Source: an uncultured Mycoplasma sp.
GTDB taxonomy: Bacteria > Bacillota_I > Bacilli_A > Mycoplasmatales > Metamycoplasmataceae
Reading direction: 5' to 3'
Length of the DNA: 13,976 nucleotides
NCBI GenBank assembly: GCA_949284615.1
Contig: CASDWL010000070.1
Location: 1-13,976, forward strand
Positions 1-9,110 of this stretch are shown here, piece by piece; position 1 is the stretch's first letter, and every line of letters begins with the position of its first letter. Under the pieces are notes generated by a model, which had not been told where the DNA came from, did not search any database, and saw only the letters and a program-made list of their open reading frames with translations. The translations under genes and the position numbers were made by a program.

Positions 1-748
1 ATTTTTTTCTTTTTGCTTTCTTATGTTCTTTTATCTCCAATCCTTCATTAACTTCTTGAGATCAATAAATTCCTGTTAATAAAGCAAAAACATAAGCTTG
101 AATTAATCCATCAAAAATATCAAAATACATGTGGAATCATGGTGCTATAATCATACCTAATAAATTAACATTTCCTATTATTGGTATCAATCCTCATAAT
201 TCTGCTGTAGATCAATAAATAATATACATAATTACTGAACCACCTATAATATTTCCAAAAATCCTAAATGAAATTGAAATCAATGGAGAGAATTGTCCAA
301 TTAATTCAATTGGATTGCTATAACGTTTGAAAAAATGCAATTTCTGATATATGATTCCAAAAACATAAATACCAATTCAAGTTATTAAACCTAATGTAAG
401 TGAGACACTATAAGAAGTAACTGCAGGTTCTAAAGATAATAGCCCTGCCGTATTTCCCACAGCTAAAAAAGTAAATAAAGTAAAAATATAAGGTCCTACA
501 CGATCTATTTTACCTTCGCTAATAGTATCAAATTCCCTATTGAATAACCCTACATATTGTTCAGCTAAAAACACTATACCTTTTGGTGTTTCATCAGGTT
601 TTACTTTTTTTACTTTGAAATAAACAATTATTGCTAAAACAACCAAAAGAACTGTTACATAAATTAATGTTATTAATTGTGGTTGTCATCATACACCAAC
701 GTATGGAGCAAAAACATCCCCAATTCCACTTCTTGCTATTTGTTCCAT
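1..748 (-). CDS. atpB: F1Fo ATP synthase subunit a, 3' end cut by window edge
   Basis: Membrane subunit a of ATP synthase, which provides the proton half-channels next to the c-ring. The frame reads MEQIARSGIG... and stays open to base 1 (249 codons seen) when TGA is read as Trp; TGA occurs, for example, at codons 20-21. The family hallmark is seen at residues about 159-166 (ISFRIFGN), with Arg162 matching the essential Arg210 of the E. coli subunit. A later helix, IQAYVFALLTGIYW, matches the conserved final helix. The visible C-terminus is Lys-rich and probably close to the natural end. The ATG at 748 is preceded by an AGGAGG about 11 nt upstream, lying inside the 3' end of the previous gene, only 2 nt of intergenic space away. 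This suggests translational coupling with the AtpI-like gene. The other ATP synthase genes are expected beyond the left edge (inference). Identity is secure. Confidence 0.95.
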
Positions 749-750
749 AA

Positions 751-1182
751 TTACACATCCCTCCTTCCTATTTTTTTTATTTTATTCCTTATAATTTCAA
801 TGAAATTATTAATAATTATTGAAATCATTACACATGTTGAACCATAAATAAAAGTGAAAATATTAAAAATACCATCAGTTCATGTATTTTTTAATAAATT
901 ATTAGCAAAAAGTATTCCTATAAATGTTGATGCAAATACTAGCAATCAAATAACACTTTTTAAAATTGTTAAGAGAAAAATAAAATAAAATTTTCTCCTT
1001 TTTGATAATAATTTAGCAAAAAATAATTCATTTATTAAATAGCTAATTATACTTATACTTACTCCTAAGATAAATCCTGTAATAAGAGATCAATTTAAAT
1101 AGGATAATATAGAAAAAATTATTAATGAAATTGTAAATAATGTTATAAACACTAATAAAATATCTTTTTGAAATTTTTTCAT
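751..1182 (-). CDS. AtpI/MG406-like membrane protein at head of ATP synthase locus
   Basis: A 143-residue protein (MKKFQKDILL...) ending in TAA, with three TGA codons read as Trp. It has about four hydrophobic segments (residues roughly 8-28, 31-52, 66-92 and 105-127) and a basic C-terminus. Size, topology and position directly before atpB match the small membrane protein found there in mycoplasmas (M. genitalium MG406), generally regarded as equivalent to ATP synthase subunit I (AtpI/UncI), which in other bacteria assists c-ring assembly or Mg2+ supply. The assignment rests mainly on context, since this family is poorly conserved in sequence. The ATG at 1182 follows a weak SD-like TAGGT. The 3' end carries the AGGAGG used by atpB. 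Confidence 0.7.
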
Positions 1183-1198
1183 AAATTTACCTAGTTAA

Positions 1199-1289
1199 AT
1201 TTTTTGTATTAACTAATAATAAATAGCATTTCTTTTCTTAAAAAGAAATACCTCTTTAATTTTATTACTTAATCTATTTTTTGTATTAA
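1199..1289. repeat. 14-bp direct repeat pair flanking the leader hairpin
   Basis: ATTTTTTGTATTAA occurs at 1199-1212 and again at 1276-1289, 77 bp apart, on either side of the inverted repeat. On the minus strand it reads TTAATACAAAAAAT. Two identical 14-mers in a short leader may be protein-binding or promoter elements, but chance is plausible in such AT-rich DNA. Confidence 0.35.
1228..1249. repeat. 9-bp inverted repeat with 4-nt loop
   Basis: Arms ATTTCTTTT (1228-1236) and AAAAGAAAT (1241-1249) pair perfectly around a CTTA loop. On the minus strand the hairpin is followed by GCTATTTATT rather than a T-run, so it is a poor intrinsic terminator. It lies 46 nt before the AtpI-like start and could be a leader hairpin or a weak terminator for the upstream gene. 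Only one G:C pair is in the stem. Confidence 0.4.
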
Positions 1290-1365
1290 TTTAAATTATT
1301 TTTATAATTATTAATTAAAATTCATTTATTCTTAAGTTTCAGCAAATCTATTATTATCCATATTT

Positions 1366-1977
1366 TTACACTTTCATCTTTAATTCATTAGATATAGTAG
1401 GAAGAGATTTTATCTCTCTAATATCTTTTTCAACTTTTGTAAGTCTTCTATCAATTTTTTCTACAAGATTCATTAATTTAATATTAAATTTATCTTGATC
1501 ATCAAATTTTTCAAGAATTTTTTCATTAAATTTTTCTTGTTTTTCAAATTTTTCTAAAATTATTTTGTTAAATTTATCTTGTTCATCGAATCTCTCAAGA
1601 ATTTTTTTGTTGAATTTATCTTGTTCATCGAATCTTTCAAGAATTTTTTTGTTAAATTTATCCTGTTCCTCAAATTTCTTAAGAATTTTTTTGTTAAATT
1701 TGTCTTGTTCATCGAATTTCTTAAGGACTTTTTCATTGAATTTATCTTGTTTTTCAAATTTTTCAAGAACTTTTTCGTTGAATTTATCATGTTTTTCAAG
1801 TTTTTCAAGAACTATAGTTTCAAATGATGATTTTTTGTTTGTCACTTTAAATTTACCTTTCACTATAATTTCTCATTCTTTATTTGATTGAGGTTTATAA
1901 ATATCACCTAAAAGAATTTTCCCTTCTATTCTATCGCTATTTTTAATAATGTCTTGAATTAATTTCTTATTTAGCAT
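1366..1977 (-). CDS. Coiled-coil protein with eight 14-residue repeats, function unknown
   Basis: A 203-residue protein with one TGA-encoded Trp (residue 35). I extend the start to the ATG at 1977 because AAGGA lies 5 nt before it and the frame is open through that TGA. Residues 1-55 form a non-repetitive N-terminal region (MLNKKLIQDI...). Residues 56-167 are eight tandem 14-residue units of consensus ILEKFDEQDKFNKK. The C-terminus (168-203) includes LVEKIDRRLTKVEKDI, typical of a coiled-coil end. Fourteen residues equal two heptads, so a long helical, oligomerising rod is expected. There is no signal peptide, TM segment or Cys, so it is probably cytoplasmic. The layout (variable head, helical repeats, short coiled-coil tail) recalls the DUF16 repeat proteins of M. 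pneumoniae, but I cannot show homology. It has its own gaps on both sides and so is probably transcribed separately. Confidence 0.8.
1477..1812 (-). repeat. Tandem array of eight 42-bp in-frame repeats
   Basis: Eight contiguous 42-bp units encode residues 56-167 of the coiled-coil protein. Units five and six (about 1561-1644) are nearly identical at the DNA level, while the outer units differ at several bases. The units are in frame, so gain or loss of one would change length by 14 residues without a frameshift. The same periodicity produces long meaningless open frames on the opposite strand. Confidence 0.9.
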
Positions 1978-2121
1978 AATTTTCCTTATTAATTTTTATT
2001 ATTCGCTGTTTTTGTAAAATAAAAAATAATCAAAAATATTTTCAATAAATAAAATTGATTATTATTTCTTATTACAATAATTATAAACATTTGTTATTAC
2101 AAACAATATGTAACCTTTTTA
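1978..2121 (-). promoter_or_regulatory. Long 5' leader of the coiled-coil gene with inverted repeats
   Basis: About 140 nt lie between the putative -10 box at 2122-2127 and the coiled-coil start codon. They contain a 9-bp inverted repeat (AATAATCAA 2025-2033, TTGATTATT 2055-2063, 21-nt loop), a small TTTGT-AATA-ACAAA hairpin on the minus strand, and another TATAAT at 2080-2085 that could be an alternative, closer promoter. No small ORF or known riboswitch is recognisable. Confidence 0.35.
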
Positions 2122-2132
2122 ATTATACCATA
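2122..2132 (-). promoter_or_regulatory. Extended -10 promoter for the coiled-coil gene
   Basis: The minus strand reads TATGGTATAAT, a perfect match to the extended -10 pattern TRTGNTATAAT. No good -35 hexamer lies 16-18 nt upstream, which is common for extended -10 promoters and for mollicute promoters generally. It begins 25 nt past the stop codon of the membrane protein gene and points towards the coiled-coil gene. Confidence 0.55.
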
Positions 2133-2156
2133 AAATTCAGGTTATAAATCTAAAGA

Positions 2157-2621
2157 TTATTTATATCCAATAATATTATCTTCATCATTTTTTGATTTAT
2201 CTTTAACAATTTTTTTGATTTCAATTTTCTTAATTACAATTGCTATTGGAATTATTAAAAAGAAAAAAGGTATTGTTATCAATGACCTAATTCATGGTTC
2301 TAATTGATCAGTAACAAAAATAGTAATAAAACATATTGCAACTGGCAAAGAAAACATAAAAATTGATATTTTAAGTATTTTCAAATATACAAATAAAAAT
2401 GTTATAAGAAAAGATCCAATAATAAATGCTAATCCTATTAAAAGTTTAATTCATCAATCATAACTAATATTAAAATATGTTGCAAAGGGAAAATCATTAG
2501 AAAAGAATATTCATAATAATAAGCATGGAACAGCAATTACAAAAAAAGTAAATAACGGAGTTTTAAAGGATTCTATTCAAGAATTAATCATTCCATTTTT
2601 ACTTTTTTTATTTTTTTTCAT
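2157..2621 (-). CDS. Four-helix membrane protein of unknown function, downstream of thrS
   Basis: A 154-residue protein ([10 protein letters not shown]...) with five TGA-encoded Trp codons. It has a Lys-rich N-terminus, about four hydrophobic helices (residues roughly 20-40, 57-81, 84-103 and 110-130) and a charged C-terminal tail, giving both ends cytoplasmic by the positive-inside rule. I do not recognise a family. The ATG at 2621 lies 14 nt inside the 3' end of thrS in another frame, and only a weak AAGA precedes it, so translation is probably coupled to thrS. It is the last gene before the 179-nt gap and so likely ends this transcription unit. Functional linkage to threonyl-tRNA synthesis cannot be inferred from the overlap alone. 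Confidence 0.75.
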
Positions 2622-4350
2622 TTCTTAATTTTATTAAATAGTCACTTAGTTCTACTTTTTTTATTTTTACTATATCTTTTTGACCATAAAATCTTAAAGA
2701 TAATTCTTGAGAATTAATTTCATCATCACCAATTACAATTTGAATTTTTGTTTTCTTTATTTGAGCTTCACGAATTTTTTTGCTTATTCTCTCATTACGA
2801 TCATCAATATCTACATAAAAATTATTGCTTTTTAATTCATTATAAATTTCCTCTGCAAATTCTATATGTTTATCTGCAACAGGGATAATTACAATTTGTT
2901 TTGGGGCTAATCAAAAAGGCAAATTACCTTTAGTTTGTTCTAATAAAATTGATAAAAATCTTTCATATGTTCCAATCAACCCACGATGAATCATAATTGG
3001 AGTTTCTATTGAATTTTGTGAATTATAAAATTCTAAATTAAATTTTTTGGGTAATAAAAAATCTAATTGTAATGTTGACATTGTTATTTCATGTCCTAAT
3101 ACTGTTTTTATTTGAATATCAATTTTTGGACCATAAAAAGCTGCTTCTCCAATTTTTTCAACATATTTTATATTTAATTTATTTAAAACATGTCTTAAAT
3201 CTTTTTCCGCTTTATTTCACATTTCATCATCATCATAAAATTTTTCTTTATTTTCTGGATTTCTTAATGATAATGATACATAATCTATTTTTATATTAAA
3301 CATTTCCAAAGCTTCATTAATCATTTTGTAACAATTTTCAAATTCTGAAATAATTTGATCTTTTCTTACAAATAAATGACCTTCAGTTAAAAGCATTGAA
3401 CGAACTCTTTCTAAACCTGTTAAAGCTCCTGATTTTTCATATCTAAAAAGAGGTGACTGTTCACTTAGTCTAATTGGTAATTCACGATACGATCTTCTTT
3501 TAGAATTAAATATCAATACATGATGAGGACAAGTCATAGGTCTTAAAACTAAATTTTCATTATCACAAACAATAGGTTTAAACATATCTTCTTGATAATG
3601 TTGTCAATGACCTGAAATTTCATATAGTTTTTTTTCTCCAACAATAGGAGTTGCAACTTCAGTGAAATTATATTTATAATCTAGAGCTAGAACTTCTTTC
3701 ATAATTCTGTTTCTAATTTTCATTCCATCTTCTAATCATATTGGGAAACCTTGACCTGATAATTGGTCAAACATGAATAATTCCATTTCTTTTCCTAATT
3801 TACGATGATCTCTTTCTTTTCTTTCTTGTAATAAAAGTAGATATTCATCTAAATCTTCTTTTGTTTCTCATGCTGTGGCATAAATTCTAGTTAATTGTTC
3901 ATTATCTGAATTTCCTCTTCAATATGATCCTGCTAATGATAAAACTTTAAAGTGTTGAATTTTACTAATTTTTTCAATATGACCACCAGCACATAAATCT
4001 ATAAATAATTCTTTATCTTTTTTAGGATCGTAAATTGAATAAAAAGTAATTTCTTTACCTTGAGATTTAAATTCATTAATTAATTCTTTTTTGTATGGTT
4101 GTCGAGTTGTATCATAAGAAAAATCACTAGGCATTTTGTGCATAATGTAATTATTATTAACAATTTTGTACATTTGCTTTTCTATTTTTATTAAATCAGA
4201 TTCTACTAATGGTTTTGAAAATTTAAAATCATAATAAAATCCCTCAGATGTTGGAGGACCAAATCCTAATTTAGTATCAGGTCACAATTGTAAGATGGCC
4301 ATAGCCATTACATGCGATGCTGAATGATTTAATTCTTTATTAAACTTCAT
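2608..4350 (-). CDS. thrS: Threonine--tRNA ligase lacking the TGS domain
   Basis: Class II synthetase charging tRNA-Thr, 580 residues with TGA read as Trp. It starts directly at the editing domain ([13 protein letters not shown]), so the N-terminal TGS domain of about 60 residues in the 642-residue E. coli enzyme is absent. The editing site looks complete: His9 and His13 (HxxxH) with Cys120 and His124 (CAGGH). Catalytic-core zinc ligands Cys274, His325 and His455 have nearly the spacing of E. coli Cys334, His385 and His511. Motif 2 Arg303 (FRYE) and motif 3 Arg464 (GTYERF) are present. The C-terminal anticodon-binding domain follows and ends LIKLRNEKK. The ATG at 4350 has only a weak SD (GTGAGAAG). 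The gap to the upstream gene is 41 nt, too short for a T-box. The 3' end overlaps the membrane protein gene. Confidence 0.96.
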
Positions 4351-4391
4351 GATTTTCTTCTCACTTTTATCAATTTATTAATAATATAAAT

Positions 4392-6524
4392 TTATGATAC
4401 ATCTAAATCTATAAATTGTTTTGTAATTAACTTATCTATAGTAACATTTCCTAATGTAATTGATATTTGAATATCAAATGACTGATTCTTAATAGTTTCT
4501 TCAATTTTGTTTAAATCATATGTTTCAAAATATGACATGTTAATGCTTACTTGCAATTCTGAAACTAAATCTGGAAAAGGAATATTTGTTGTTACATTAT
4601 ATAAATTAACTGTTTCAAAAATTTCACTTCATTTTCTTTCTCTAATTTTTTGTTCCAATAAATCTTTATTAATAATTTTTGATTTTATTAAAACATTATT
4701 ACTATTAACAGTTAATGAATTTAAAATATTATGATAATAAACATCTTCAGATTCGAAATAATCATTTACATAAATTTCTAATGGTTCTACATTTGTATAT
4801 ATTGTTCCATCAGTAACACTACCTAAAAAAATATTTAATTTAATTGATTTTATTTCTGAAGTATTTGATAATGAATCAAATTGCATTTCTATTAAATTGC
4901 TAATTGAATTATTTGCTCCATTAATTGTTGTTAAAATGCTATTGGCTATTTCATTTATATTATAACCTATCCCCTCATATTGATATGATGTTGGCAAATC
5001 ATTTTTTTTAACTATGAATTTAAAAGTTGTAAAAGGATTTAAAGTTGGATCTTTTACAACTAAACCATTATATTTTTCATATAAACTATAAACTAATTCA
5101 AATGGAATTGAGTATTTTCCATTATTATATGTTGCACCGTTTTTCATAAAATAATCTGACAAAAATAATGGATTATTATTAGCTGTATTATCTAAATCAA
5201 AAACATCTTCTAAACCTAAATTATTATCATATAAATAATTAGTAAAAGCATTCATTTGTTTTTCTTCAGTGCTTATTGCAAAATCATTTTCTTGAGCTAA
5301 ACCTTCTATTACAACTGATTTAGTAAAAGCTAATGGTGTATTGGGATAAGAAGTAAAATAAATTCGATATGCAGGAGTTGTTGAATCAAATTCATAATTA
5401 AACGCACTTAATTCATTAGGATCTTCGTCTTTAAATAATTTGAATTCCATTTGAATTCCATCACTTTCCAATTTTGAATTAATAGAATAATTAGTTTTTA
5501 ATGTTATATAACCTGCTTCATAAGCTTCTCTAACTGTATATTCAATTTTACTTCCATCTTCAGCTTTGTTTTCTTCAGGAAAATTACACTCAAAATATTG
5601 ATTTAAATTGTTAATTCAATCATTATTATTTTTGATAAATTGAGTTAATTTTGATTCAGGATCATCAACTCCTTGTTCAATATCAAAAGCTCCTAAAAGT
5701 ATTGATTTTGTAGCTGATGTTGAGGCTGAAGTTCCATTATTATAAATAATATTGTAATTAACTTTTAATAATGTAGGGTTAAAAGCATCTGGAGAAACAG
5801 ATGAAATATTTAATCAATAATTATTTTCTCTTAAACCTTTTAAAGAATCTAAATTAAGATCAAAATCTTCTACTTTTATATTTTTGGCATATAAACCTAT
5901 ATCACCAATTGTTCCTACATCTTTTTTTAATTGGAAATATTTAAGTGGTTCTTTACTAATATCTAAAATATATTGATCTAATAATGATTGTTCAGATGAA
6001 GCTTTAAATCCATAAAGGTCAGAATCATTATATTCAAAAATAGTTTCATAATATGTATTACCAATACCATAATATAACTTAATTCCAACAACTGGTGATG
6101 ATGAATCACTATATGAAGGTCTAACATAAGCTAAAGAATAATTAATTTTATTTTGTCTCATTTGATAATTTATAGAAGAATTTAAACTTAATCTAAACAA
6201 ATCATTATTATTTGCTTCATTAATAGTAATTAGTGATCTTTCGCCTGAAGTTAATTCTACATCTTCAGTACCAATAATATTGTTACCAAACACTTTAAGT
6301 GATCCTGATAAATTGTATCTATTAGGATATAAATAATTATCAATATAGTAGTTAATTCTAGATTTATTACCTTCTAATGTATCTGTAGAATGATTAAAAG
6401 TTAAACTATATATTCTTTGTGAATCCATTATCAAAGGAACAGCAATAGCTGATGTTAAGGATGCAACAAATAGTGAAGTAAATCCTATTATTTTTCAATA
6501 ATTTCTTTTAAATTTTGATTTCAT
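4392..6524 (-). CDS. Large exported or membrane-anchored protein, function unknown
   Basis: A 710-residue protein, intact when several TGA codons are read as Trp (for example at residues 10 and 237). The N-terminus (MKSKFKRNYWK) is basic and followed by a hydrophobic stretch to about residue 33, containing SAIA-like small residues suitable for signal peptidase I. There is no Cys there, so it is not a lipoprotein; it may instead stay anchored by the uncleaved segment. No other TM helix is seen, so the rest should be extracellular. It is rich in Asn, Ser, Tyr and Ile, with alternating polar and hydrophobic strands suggesting beta structure, and has a single Cys. A similar pattern (IxLxIxLGxVT) occurs around Gly568 and Gly692, hinting at duplicated C-terminal domains. 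No known domain is recognised. It sits between deoC and thrS. The start has no visible SD. Confidence 0.8.
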
Positions 6525-6536
6525 AATATATTTTAA

Positions 6537-6557
6537 AATTATATTAAAAATATAATT
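6537..6557. repeat. AT-only hairpin between deoC and the exported-protein gene
   Basis: Perfect 9-bp inverted repeat, AATTATATT (6537-6545) and AATATAATT (6549-6557), with a 3-nt loop, in the 35-nt gap. It contains no G or C, so its stability is low. The minus-strand -10 candidate at 6538-6543 is embedded in it. Confidence 0.4.
6538..6543 (-). promoter_or_regulatory. Possible -10 box giving a near-leaderless transcript
   Basis: The minus strand reads TATAAT here, ending 13 nt before the ATG at 6524. Initiation about 7 nt downstream would leave only a few untranslated bases, consistent with the lack of an SD before this start. There is no matching -35 hexamer, and TATAAT is frequent by chance in DNA this AT-rich. 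Confidence 0.3.
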
Positions 6558-6559
6558 AT

Positions 6560-7228
6560 CTAATATGATTTATTATCTACTTTTTTATTACTAAAAATTG
6601 CTACAGATGATGAAGTCCCAAATCTTTTTACTCCCATGGCAACATATTTTTCAATATCGCTCATAGATTTTATTCCTCCAGCAGCTTTAATTGCTAATTT
6701 TTGATTTCCAATTACTTTATTAAAAATTTCAATATCTTTAGGTTCAGCTCCTCGATATGAAAAACCAGTTGATGTTTTAATAAAATCTGCTCCAGAAGCT
6801 AAAACAATTTCAGTTGCTTTTTCAATTTCTCAATCTTTCAACAAAGCTGTTTCAATAATTACTTTTAAAATTTTATTTCCACACTCTGCTTTAACTTTTT
6901 TGATTTCATTTAGTACATAATCATATTGACCATCTTTAAAACGTCCAATATTAATAACCATATCAATTTCATCCGCTCCATGATCAATAGCTAATTTAGT
7001 TTCTTGAACTTTAATTTGACTAATACATGCTCCTAAAGGGAAACCAACTACAGAAACAATTTTAATATCAGTATTTTTTAATTTTTCCTTAGCATATTTA
7101 ATTCATGATGAATTAATACAAATAGCTCCAAAACCAAAATCTTTTGCTTCTTGAATTAATTTATCGATTTCTTTTTCTGTTCCTTCTGGTTTTAAATATG
7201 TATGATCAATTAATTTTTCATATCCCAT
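6560..7228 (-). CDS. deoC: Deoxyribose-phosphate aldolase
   Basis: Cytoplasmic class I aldolase splitting 2-deoxyribose 5-phosphate into glyceraldehyde 3-phosphate and acetaldehyde, the last step of deoxynucleoside catabolism. The 222-residue length fits the short Gram-positive/mollicute form. Catalytic residues are visible: Asp89 in EIDMVIN, the Schiff-base Lys151 in FIKTSTGF, and Lys181 in AIKAAGGIK. The phosphate-binding end [13 protein letters not shown] is also present. Two TGA codons are read as Trp (residues 42 and 133). The ATG at 7228 has a good SD (AAAGGAG, about 6 nt away). It lies 16 nt after the second ABC subunit, so it is probably co-transcribed with it. No other deo or nucleoside phosphorylase gene is in the window. 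Confidence 0.97.
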
Positions 7229-7244
7229 AATTTACTCCTTTAAA

Positions 7245-9110
7245 TTAAATATCTTCAGGTGTATTCAATCTTGAATTATACATATTAGCATAGAAACCAT
7301 TCATTTTTAACAACTGTTTATGATTTCCTTTTTCTAATATCTCACCATCTTTTAAAACAATAATAATATCTGCGTGTTTAATTGTTGATAAACGATGGGC
7401 AATCATAAAGGTTGTTTTACCTTTCGATAATTCAATCATTCCTTGTTGAATGTCTTTTTCAGTTTTAGTATCAATACTTGATGTAGCTTCATCTAAAATC
7501 AAAATTGAAGATTGTTTTAAAAATGCTCTAGCAATAGCAAGTAATTGTCTTTGTCCTTGAGATATATCATCGGCATTATTTTCTAAAACTGTTTCATATC
7601 CTTTTTCTAATGACATAATGAAATTATGAGCATTTGCATTTTTACATGCTTCTTCTATTTCTTTATTAGTTGCATTTGGTTTAGCATATCTAATATTTTC
7701 ATAAATACTTGCTCCAAAAATAAAAGTATCTTGAAGCACAATTGATACTTCTTTTCTTAGTGAATGTTTAGTAATTTTTTTGATAGAAATATCATCAATT
7801 AAAATGTCACTTTTTTCATTTGTTACATCATAGAATTTTGTTAATAAATTGATAATAGTAGTTTTACCTGATCCTGTTGGTCCTACAATACCTACAACTT
7901 GACCTGGTTTAACATCTAATGTTATATTTTTTAAAACATCTTTTTTATTATCATATGAAAATGTTAAATTATCGAATTTAATATGACCTTTTAATTTTTT
8001 AACATCAATTGTTTCAGTTTGAGGTAATACTTCTTTTGTTTGTTCAGTAATAACAATTGCTCTATTTGTACCAGCAATTGCTGCTTGTAACAATGTTAAT
8101 AATTGGAATATTTGATAAATTGGATTTGAGAAGTTTTTAGTAAATGACATCATGGCTGTTAATAATGACATTGTCAATGATGCTGTTATAAATGGTGAAT
8201 CACCTTGTGTTGATTGAATTCCTCCAAAATTAATATTGTTAATTGATAATGCCATAGCAACAATATACATTACACCAACTAAAACATTACCCATCAATGT
8301 ATTTCAAGGGTTAGATAATGATGATAATAAATCTGATTTATAAGAAATATTTTTTAATTCTTCATTTTTTCTATTAAAACTTTGAATAGCTAAATGTTGT
8401 TTATTGAAATTATTAATAATTTTTTGTCCTGAAATTGTTTCTTCAGCATATGCATTTAATTCACCTAATGCTACTTGTTTTTTCGCATAATTAGGTTGAG
8501 CTTTTTTAAATAATAAATAAACTACTGATAATTGAATAGGTACAAACACTATTGCAATTGCTCCCATAATTGGTGAAAAAAGCAATAGAACAATTAAGAA
8601 GAAGAAAATTTGTGTAGATGAAACTAAGAATTGAGTAACATTTTGTGTTAAAGCCATTGTTATGGTATTGATATCATTAGTCAATCTTGACATGATATCC
8701 CCTGAAGGAGTAGTATCAAAATATTGTAATTTTAAATCTAATATTTTAAAATAAAGATCTTTTCTTAGAGCTTTAGATGTGTATTGGGCAATTTTAACCA
8801 TAAACACTGTTTGTAAAACATATATTATAAAAGCAAAGACTAATGCAATTAATAAACCTACAAGGAAATAAATAGCTGTATCTGTATGTCTAGGTTCAGT
8901 TGCTTTTTCACCAATATTTTCTGTAATAAATTTTAAAAAGTAATAATTACCTACAGTAATACCTGCAACTATTAAAGAAAGAATAATTGATGAAATAACC
9001 ACAAAAATAAATGTAACTTTAAATTCTTTGATATAAAGTCACAAAAATTTAAATGGTTTTCCATATCTTTCTTTCAATGAAATTTTATTTTTGTTTGCTG
9101 TTTTTTTCAA
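7245..9110 (-). CDS. Heterodimeric ABC exporter, subunit with intact ATPase site
   Basis: A 621-residue half transporter with six TM helices followed by an ATPase domain. Motifs: Walker A GPTGSGKTT (Lys416), Q-loop VLQDT, signature ISQGQ (Ser517-Gln520), Walker B ILILDEAT with catalytic Glu541, and H-loop His572 in AHRLST. The variant LSQGQ-type signature paired with intact Glu and His matches the TM288/BmrD type of partner subunit. Together with the preceding gene it should form an inner-membrane exporter; substrate is unknown (drugs, lipids or peptides are possible). The start is uncertain: I chose TTG at 9110, about 10 nt after a strong G-run SD (AAAGGGGG). An in-frame ATG at 9143 with a weaker SD would add 11 residues. 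The chosen start overlaps the previous gene by 26 nt. One TGA Trp joins the two halves near 8301. Confidence 0.93.

Larger units (their letters stand above)
1183..1365 (-). promoter_or_regulatory. Intergenic leader upstream of ATP synthase locus
   Basis: This 183-nt, very AT-rich gap separates the coiled-coil gene from the AtpI-like gene, so it should hold the 3' end signal of the first and the promoter of the second. It contains a 9-bp inverted repeat (1228-1249) and a 14-bp direct repeat (1199-1212 and 1276-1289). I see no convincing -35/-10 pair and no long GC-containing terminator. No ORF of note lies here. Confidence 0.4.

Noticed and set aside
1477-1812. A CRISPR-like array
   Set aside because: The repeats are contiguous with no spacers, are coding, and keep a 14-residue protein period.
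1565-1891. Open frames on the plus strand opposite the coiled-coil gene
   Set aside because: They are by-products of the 42-bp periodicity: the repeat keeps several frames free of stops. The predicted products are repetitive Leu/Phe/Ser strings with no start signals.
3072-3299. Plus-strand open frame inside thrS
   Set aside because: It lies wholly opposite conserved ThrRS catalytic-core sequence and gives a Phe/Leu-rich product with no SD.
4351-4391. A T-box riboswitch upstream of thrS
   Set aside because: Only 41 nt separate thrS from the preceding stop codon, and no T-box sequence or antiterminator pairing is visible.
4507-4734. Plus-strand open frame opposite the exported-protein gene
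   Set aside because: The minus-strand frame is continuous and has coherent protein character; this one has none.
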